A stretch of DNA of 64,000 nucleotides from Micromussa lordhowensis (Eukaryota > Cnidaria > Anthozoa > Scleractinia > Lobophylliidae): the NCBI GenBank assembly GCA_964020085.1, contig OZ026596.1:30791522-30855521 (forward strand), in the 5' to 3' direction. This document shows positions 57,923-64,000 of this stretch, piece after piece (position 1 is the stretch's first letter; each line of letters opens with the position of its first letter). Under the pieces are notes generated by a model. That model ran no database searches and had not been told where the DNA came from. It saw only the letters and a list, made by a program, of their open reading frames with translations. A program made the position numbers and the translations under genes.

Positions 57923-58474
57923 CTGAGCATATACGGCTTACGAGTTTACGAGCGGCAGTTCGTAGAGTCGCAAATTTAGAGGTGAAGACATGTCTGGGAG
58001 TTCCTGCAATCTTGCCCAACTGGCGTCGACTGTATTTAAGACCCATTCCGAGAGCATATATGGAAACACCCCTGCGACGAAGCCTCCTGGCGGGGACGAT
58101 GACGTCATCGTACGAAATACCATCGGTCAGGACAACCAAGACCTTCTTCCGTCCGGGATGGGGGTGAGGCTTAAACAAGTACCGCGTGGCCCTTCTGATA
58201 GCTAAGCCGATGCGGGTTCCGCCATTGATGTACGGGATCTTTTGAACAGCGTTCATGACTTCACGCCGCGTGTAGTAGGTGTCAAACTGGAACACTGGCT
58301 GTGGTCTGGTGGCGAACACAACCACACCGACATGTGTTCCGCGCTTTGAAATAACAAAACTTCCTGCTACTTCCTTGAGGAAGTCCTTGACGCGCTGGTA
58401 GTTACCTCTACCGTACATCTCGATGCTACCAGAAGCGTCCACGAGGAAACCAATATCGACCTTAGCTTTGCACA
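57923..58474 (-). CDS. V2: vWA domain (most divergent copy, single exon)
   Basis: A complete vWA domain (184 codons) in one phase 1-1 exon. Opens CKAKVDIGFLVDASGSIE (MIDAS DxSxS), has the threonine in GGTRIG, and LTDGISYDD as the third MIDAS element; ends RICSG. The flanking Cys near both ends are likely disulphide-bonded. It lacks the internal Cys found in most copies (NYQRVKDF instead of NFRRCL) and carries a HPHPG insertion before the KKVLVVLTDG strand. Metal-dependent ligand binding is expected from the family. Confidence 0.9.
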
Positions 58475-58507
58475 CTGAGAAGAAATGCAAGTGCACGAGT
58501 AAGAAGA

Positions 58508-58665
58508 AAGGCGGGTTTACACTAAGACGTAGGCATGAACATAAGCAACACACACAGGCGCAGTAGAGCTCTGCTAAGTAGCACCTTGTTAGGAAAATTT
58601 CCAAACAAAGGTGCTAATTATCAACATCTTACTGCGTCTGCGTACGTCGTAGTGAAAACCACCCT
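58508..58665. mobile_element. Degenerate inverted-repeat element
   Basis: Imperfect terminal inverted repeats GGTTTACACTAAGACGTAGGC and GCGTACGTCGTAGTGAAAACC around an inner GCACCTTGTTAGG / AAGGTGC hairpin. Just upstream of exon V2. Confidence 0.45.
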
Positions 58666-58924
58666 TAGGAGGATGACACAAAAGAGACACTCGCTGGCTC
58701 CGAGAAGGCGAGGGGAAGGTTTGCGTGTTATTGCAGTTATAACTTGATATCCTTTTGTGTTAAGTTGGCTGTTCTGAGCTAATTGATTCAAACTAAAAGT
58801 TGCAAAGTGCAAGTGTGTAATATTTTTTAATGTGAGCAACAACTCAGTCCAACTTCAATACGAGGAGTGACAGAAGATACCATGTACGTCACTACTGACA
58901 ACTGTAATTCTTGGTTTTGCTTAC

Positions 58925-58987
58925 TCGGTTTTCCTGGACGGAATGGTACTCCACCTGGAACGACTGGTCGACCAGGTGTGACTGGAC
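58925..58987 (-). CDS. P2: Gly/Pro linker exon
   Basis: A 63-base phase 1-1 exon (acceptor tttgcag, donor GTAAGC) joining G1 to V2. It reads PVTPGRPVVPGGVPFRPGKP. It is less arginine-rich than later linkers and has a GG pair like other LamG-to-vWA linkers. It is not collagen: there is no regular Gly-X-Y register. Confidence 0.7.
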
Positions 58988-59431
58988 CTGCAAACAGAAA
59001 CAATTATAACAGTTGGATCAAATCATACTTTACTTTACGTTTAGCGGCTTAAATGAGCTCGGGAAATGCTGTTAATAGCTCTCGTTCGTCTGTTTGGCCG
59101 AACTACTATGAAACGCATTGCATGGGAGGGCTTGATTAAACTATACAATGCAGTAAATTACAACTATTCAACGATTTACGGGTCATACATTCTGTAGGAA
59201 AGAAATTTGACAACAGCTGAAATTTGATAAAAGTCGATACCTTGTTGCTGTACTCTTACAGTTGTATTAAAACAAGTCTTTGAAAACATTTCACAATGAA
59301 AGTCAATGCTAACAAATGACATCCTAGCACCATTATAAAGTTAGAAATAAAATAACGCTAAGTTTTGTTTATATATGTACAGGCAAGGTGTGGATACATA
59401 AAGACTACTTACCTTTTTTTATTTCTTACTT

Positions 59432-59600
59432 GATAATGATGTCAAGATGACATCGAAACGTCGCTTTAGCGCTGATATCTATTGTAATAAACACTAATGA
59501 TAAAAAGTCACGAAGTCATCTTCAAGTGAAGTTAAAAAACATTCGCATTTGAAATAGACCTCGGAGAGGTCGAAACGTCGTGACTTTTTATCGTCAGTGT
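59432..59600 (+). ncRNA. Paired GAAACGTC hairpins (hammerhead-like, degenerate)
   Basis: Two hairpins each end in GAAACGTC: GATGTC-aagat-GACATC at about 59440 and GACCTC-gga-GAGGTC at about 59562. A long outer stem pairs GATAAAAAGTCACGA (about 59499) with TCGTGACTTTTTATC (about 59578). The arrangement recalls tandem hammerheads of Penelope-like or retrozyme elements, though the CUGANGA core is not intact. Confidence 0.35.
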
Positions 59601-59694
59601 TTAGGATGTTCATTGTGAAATTTAGTACTAAATTTTCGCTTTGAAAACATTCATGCCAATTAAAACAACACGCAGAATGTTTGTCAAGATTTAC

Positions 59695-60330
59695 CTTTCA
59701 AGAAACACCTCCTCTTTCGCGCTGCAATCTGCCTGGAGTTCAAAGCCACGCCGTACACCTGCATACAAGAAATCTTTCCTCGGAAGAAGCGGCTATCACC
59801 AATCCTTGCCCCCATTCTAACGGGATAATTCGTTGCCAACCTAAACCTTCCAAGGCGTTTTCTTGCAACCATCCTGCTGTTCAAATACAATTTGGCCACA
59901 CCCGTCCTTTCGTCGTACGTTGCGCCAACGTATTGCCACCGTCTACGCCTAACACCGCGGTACTGAAGGTGAGGAGTGAAGCGTCGTCTTCGTCGACGCG
60001 TGAAACGTACAAAGAGCGTAATAGGGGATGTCATCCAGAAGTGTACACCCCAACCGTTCGGCATGTAGTTAAAAATGGGACCAGCGCTTCCCTCATTGTA
60101 GATCCAAGCCAGCAGGGTGATAGATCGCTTGGTGTCTAGCTTCCCGTTGTTAGGGAACTGGATGTAGCTGTTTGGTTTTCCAAAGAACTGCGTTGCAGTG
60201 TTGGGTCTTCCGTCCGGGCCAGTGGCCGGTCTTACATTGCTGAGTCTTCCAGATGGATTGGAGAACACCCCAATGTCTCTTCCCTTAGTTCGGTATGACA
60301 GTGGATACAAAGCCAAGGCACGCACATAAC
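59695..60330 (-). CDS. G1: LamG-like jellyroll domain
   Basis: A single 636-base phase 1-1 exon (212 codons) starting YVRALALYPLS and ending CFLKG. It has the family landmarks: GPDGRPNTATQFFG, LDTKRSITLLAWIY, GPIFNYMPNGWGVHFWM, WQYVGATYDERTG, LATNYPVRMGAR, and the closing cysteine pair ISCMQVY and RRCF. This is the concanavalin-A-like LamG fold (Laminin_G_3 type), usually glycan or protein binding. An Arg cluster RRRRRRF follows the LFVRFT strand. Acceptor tccaaag is rather purine-rich but keeps phase. Confidence 0.87.
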
Positions 60331-60771
60331 CTTTGGAAATGACGAATTCACTTTACTTTACAAGATTCGATTAGTTAAGGAGGCTGGCAACAGTTTCTAC
60401 GTCTTGGAAAGTGCTGGAAACTATTTCGAGCCACCTTAAATTGCGATTATGATCCGGGAATTCAGTACGTTTTACGAATCATTTTGTTTGTAAATGAATC
60501 CCTCAGACTAATGCACAGAAAAAGAAATGGCACCTCACTGACAATAATAATAAAAATCAATATTTTACGATGCATATTAATTTTGGAAAATGGTTATGAA
60601 TTAAACTTTATTCAGCGATTTATGTCTTGTGTTTGTGAGCAGTGGCGACTGCCTTTAAGGGAGAGCATAACCTCGGATATAGTTGAATAAGAACACCATA
60701 CACCATACACGAGGTATAGCTTTGTGTAAGACAGGTTTGATGTTAGATTTTTAGAAAATTTTAGTACTTAC

Positions 60772-60813
60772 GTGCTGGACGAGGTTTTCCTGGTTTGCTT
60801 GGTTTGACAGCAC
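60772..60813 (-). CDS. P1: Lys/Pro linker exon
   Basis: A 42-base exon with acceptor ttttaag and donor GTAAGT, both in phase 1, reads AVKPSKPGKPRPA. It joins V1 to G1. The KPxKPGKP pattern recurs in P5 and marks the vWA-to-LamG type of linker. Probably an extended polyproline spacer. Confidence 0.72.
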
Positions 60814-61799
60814 CTTAAAAGCAACGACAGTAACAAAAGATCAAAAACCATTTCAAAATACAATCTATTAATTTCTACGTTACCACAGAGAATTTAAGTC
60901 ACAACACTTTACTCTCAAGTTGATGATTTCCTTTATACTGATCACATCTCTGCTCGATCAATAATATACAATAATGTACGGACATCGTAACGAGAAATGG
61001 GATGTCGATCACCCTTGATGAAGTCAAGGGTTTAGACCAAACGCTGATTCTGACTACACTAACACGAGACATTCAATGTGAATAGCTTATTGAGGATGCG
61101 CCAGTCAGTTATCTACTGCAGATGTATTCCGTCTGATAAGATAACCCATATCCTTGCAAATTACAACTATTGGTTCTAACAATTAGAACCTATGCTACGC
61201 CGGCTTAGAAAAACCACTAAAAAACCAACCTTAGATGTGGCTAAAACATATGTGGAAACGTATTCCTCATCTAATGAAGCAGCACGAGACCTCGAGGAGT
61301 CAATACGCTACAACTTTTTTAACAACATAGGCACGCAAGGCGTGCAAGAGTTATTTTTTTAATTAAAAGGTTATGAAAATAGGAGCATTTAAGGGAGTGT
61401 TTACAGTGACAATTTAGTTAATTTGACAAGTGTTTTTGGCTACGATGCACAGCACGAAAGAAAGTGAGAATTTATGATATACATACGATCTTAAATCTCT
61501 AAGATAAACGAATAGTAGGCCTTACAATTTTGATTTAAAAGTCTGGCTGCCTGGTTTATGTTGAGAGTGGAAAGAGGCGAAGTGAAGGCTTTGGCGTTGT
61601 TTATTTTAACGAGAGAGAATGGGTGATTGTTTTTGGGTAGGTTTTTGAGTTGGTGCGCAAAGAAAGGGCTGTGAATTTTTTCTTTGTAGAGGAGCAAGCC
61701 ATATATGTGTATTTTGTGCTTCCATAATAAAACATGGAGTATTGACAGATGATGTTTTAATACCGAAAAAAGAAAGAGAAAAAACACCTCTGACACGTT

Positions 61800-63095
61800 G
61801 ACAGTCTAATTTAATTCATTCCCATATGAAAAACAAAAGTGTCAAATTACCATTTGTAACTAAAAATAGCAGGCATCTCGTGGGAACAAGTGGTGATGAT
61901 TTGCCAGCTCTAATTGAATTTACTCCCTTGTGAAAAACAAGTGTCAAATTACCCTTTGTAACGAAAAAATAAAAATATCTCGTTATATTTGCACGCAACA
62001 AGAACACAGCAACCGTTACCTGTACCTATTGTAAACGTTCGAACTCTTTCAAATCAAAATAGTCTCGTCTCCTCTAAAACATTTCGTAAGAACTAGAAGC
62101 AACGATGCGTGACGTCTAATTGAATTTACTGCTTGTGAAAAACAAAAATATCAAGTTACCATTTGTAACTAAAAATAGCAAGCATCTCGTGGGAACAAGT
62201 GGTGATGATTTGCCAGCTCTAATTGAATTTACTCCCTTGTGAAAAACAAAAGTGTCAAATTACCCTTTGTAACGAAAAAATAAAAATATCTCGTTATATT
62301 TGCACGCAACAAGAACACAGCAACCGTTACCTGTACCTATTGTAAACGTTCGAACTCTTTCAAATCAAAATAGTCTCGTCTCCTCTAAAACATTTCGTAA
62401 GAACTAGAAGCAACGATGCGTGACGTCTAATTGAATTTACTGCTTGTGAAAAACAAAAATATCAAGTTACCATTTGTAACTAAAAATAGCAAGCATCTCG
62501 TGGGAACAAGTGGTGATGATTTGCCAGCTCTAATTGAATTTACTCCCTTGTGAAAAACAAAAGTGTCAAATTACCCTTTGTAACGAAAAAATAAAAATAT
62601 CTCGTTATATTTGCACGCAACAAGAACACAGCAACCGTTACCTGTACCTATTGTAAACGTTCGAACTCTTTCAAATCAAAATAGTCTCGTCTCCTCTAAA
62701 ACATTTCGTAAGAACTAGAAGCAACGATGCGTGACGTCTAATTGAATTTACTGCTTGTGAAAAACAAAAATATCAAGTTACCATTTGTAACTAAAAATAG
62801 CAAGCATCTCGTGGGAACAAGTGGTGATGATTTGCCAGCTCTAATTGAATTTACTCCCTTGTGAAAAACAAAAGTGTCAAATTACCCTTTGTAACGAAAA
62901 AATAAAAATATCTCGTTATATTTGCACGCAACAAGAACACAGCAACCGTTACCTGTACCTATTGTAAACGTTCGAACTCTTTCAAATCAAAATAGTCTCG
63001 TCTCCTCTAAAACCTTTCGTAAGAACTAGAAGCAACGATGCGTGACGTCTAATTGAATTTACTCCTTGTGAAAAACAAAAACATCAAGTAATCTT
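61800..63095. repeat. 311-bp satellite, about four copies
   Basis: CATCTCGTGGGAACAAG recurs at 61874, 62183, 62494 and 62805 (spacing 309, 311, 311); copies are almost identical. Inside each unit two related halves begin TCTAATTGAATTTACT and contain GTGAAAAACAAAA, so the array has a two-level structure. Intron between V1 and P1. Confidence 0.9.
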
Positions 63096-63166
63096 TGTAA
63101 CTAACAATAAATTTGATTGGCTGTTTATAGTAGATCCGATCTGATTGGTGTGACATACATACATCT

Positions 63167-63223
63167 CTCACTGACTCACTGACTCACTGACTCACTGACT
63201 CACTGACTCACTGACTCACTGAT
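63167..63223. repeat. (CTGACTCA)n microsatellite
   Basis: Seven or so tandem CACTGACT octamers at the end of the satellite region. Confidence 0.85.
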
Positions 63224-63791
63224 CCATTGACCCGTCCACAACATACTCGACGCGCCGACTAAGAGATATTTTTTTACAAAAAAAATAACTCAAAAAGCTT
63301 AATAAAGAAGTGGTCGAACACGAAGACTGTCCGACCTAGAATGACCTAAATCTCCCGCCAAATGCCTAACTAGTCCCGTAACGTCCCATGACACCCCGCG
63401 ACCCTCTCCATCGTGCTGTCAGAAATAATTGTTTCTGACAAATCATTCTTATTCAATCGTCAGAAATGACATGTCTCGATTGTCATCGACTTTGTGAAGC
63501 TAGGTCGAAAATTCACTTAAGTGGTTCATATGTTTTCTTCTCATTCACATGGTGGATAATAATTCCCTATCTCCAAACTTTATCCCGGCCCTGTACTTCA
63601 CATGGACGCAAGGAAATGAGGATGGTGATACTTAAATTGATTTGTTTTATAATGATCGTCATAGAGAGACTGAAATACAAACATTTTACGTGAGCTGGCA
63701 TCAGCTTTTTGTTACAATGCAAATCAGAATTCGAAACGATTTAAACATAGAAATAAAGGAACATAAATAGCTCACAAGAAAATTCACTTAC

Positions 63792-64000
63792 CTGCGCAAG
63801 CCTTTGTCTTGATAACCCTGACGATTGAGGGTAAATTCCTAAATCCAGCCGTGTAAACATGTCTTCTTGATGACGCTATCTGTATCAGCTGCTTTATATT
63901 GTACCGTTTGCCAATACCGATAGAAAAAATATCCACACGCTTTCTCTTTAGTGCACGGGCGGCTCCGCTCACGCGGTCCTGGGAACGACCATCCGTCATC
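63792..64000 (-). CDS. V1: vWA domain, C-terminal part (cut by window edge)
   Basis: The exon enters from the right edge at the MTDG motif, which supplies the MIDAS aspartate, and ends with KACAG before a GTAAGT donor in phase 1. The helix-strand pattern (ALKRKRVDIFSIGIG, then RRHVYTAGF) matches the second half of the other vWA copies. The N-terminal half with DxSxS lies outside the window, so whether this copy carries the internal phase-0 intron cannot be told. The next exon downstream is linker P1, about 3 kb away across the satellite-bearing intron. Confidence 0.85.

Larger units (their letters stand above)
18886..64000 (-). other. Giant modular vWA/LamG gene, partial at both ends
   Basis: Fifty exons read on the minus strand form one continuous frame with no stop. 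Each module is bounded by AG acceptors and GT donors and every module junction is phase 1 (exons begin with two bases of a split codon and end with one base of the next). Known biology: vWA and LamG modules with symmetric 1-1 exons are typical of shuffled extracellular proteins. Inference: a secreted or surface matrix or adhesion protein. No signal peptide, transmembrane segment or stop codon is visible in the assigned exons, because the 5' end lies beyond 64000 and the 3' end is unresolved. Introns without their own entry hold nothing I recognise. It could be two adjacent genes if an unseen end lies in an intron, but unbroken phase makes one gene more likely. Confidence 0.8.

Noticed and set aside
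61800..63095. CRISPR-like array
   Set aside because: Units are 311 bases with no unique spacers, in an animal intron; it is a satellite.

Overview
This window looks like nuclear DNA of an invertebrate animal, most likely an anthozoan cnidarian such as a stony coral. The basis is AT-rich spliced DNA, compact symmetric exons, secreted-type modules (vWA, LamG-like jellyroll, a four-cysteine module) and many short palindromic DNA transposons, tRNA-derived SINEs and non-LTR retrotransposon 3' ends. The species assignment is inference. No bacterial operon, rRNA or CRISPR is present.

The dominant feature is one giant gene on the minus strand, read from the right edge (64000) down to at least 18886 and open at both ends. 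I assembled 50 exons by hand from reading frame plus splice sites, about 14.3 kb of coding sequence (roughly 4,765 residues). In transcript order: V1-P1-G1-P2-V2-P3-G2-P4-V3-P5-G3-P6-V4-P7-G4-P8-G5-P9-V5-P10-G6-K1-P11-V6-P12-G7-P13-V7-K2-K3-P14-G8-P15-V8-P16-G9-P17-V9-P18-V10-P19-V11-basic exon-acidic exon-G10. V is a von Willebrand factor A domain (11 copies, MIDAS motifs kept), G a LamG-like jellyroll (9 similar copies plus a divergent last one), K an unnamed four-cysteine module (3 copies), and P a short Arg/Pro or Lys/Pro linker exon (19 copies). Every module boundary is a phase-1 intron; only V8 to V11 carry one extra phase-0 intron. The product should be a secreted or surface-anchored, very basic, multivalent extracellular-matrix or adhesion protein; its function is not known from sequence.

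The left 18.8 kb holds no exon I can assign with confidence. It contains a 213-bp tandem repeat (about 1690-2900), a cluster of E2F-like sites with a TATA-like box (3.7-4.2 kb), a possible terminal exon (4802-4884, stop codon included) whose phase would fit the giant gene, a promoter or first-exon-like spot near 13.2 kb, an approximately 1.5-kb long-terminal-inverted-repeat element (13749-15265) inside degenerate GTTCCC-rich DNA, and several MITEs.

Introns of the giant gene carry MITE families (several with copies in opposite orientation), two tRNA-like SINEs' relatives, LINE 3' fragments, hammerhead-ribozyme-like motifs of the kind known from Penelope-like elements, and a 311-bp satellite (about 61800-63090). 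The remaining intronic DNA shows nothing I can name.
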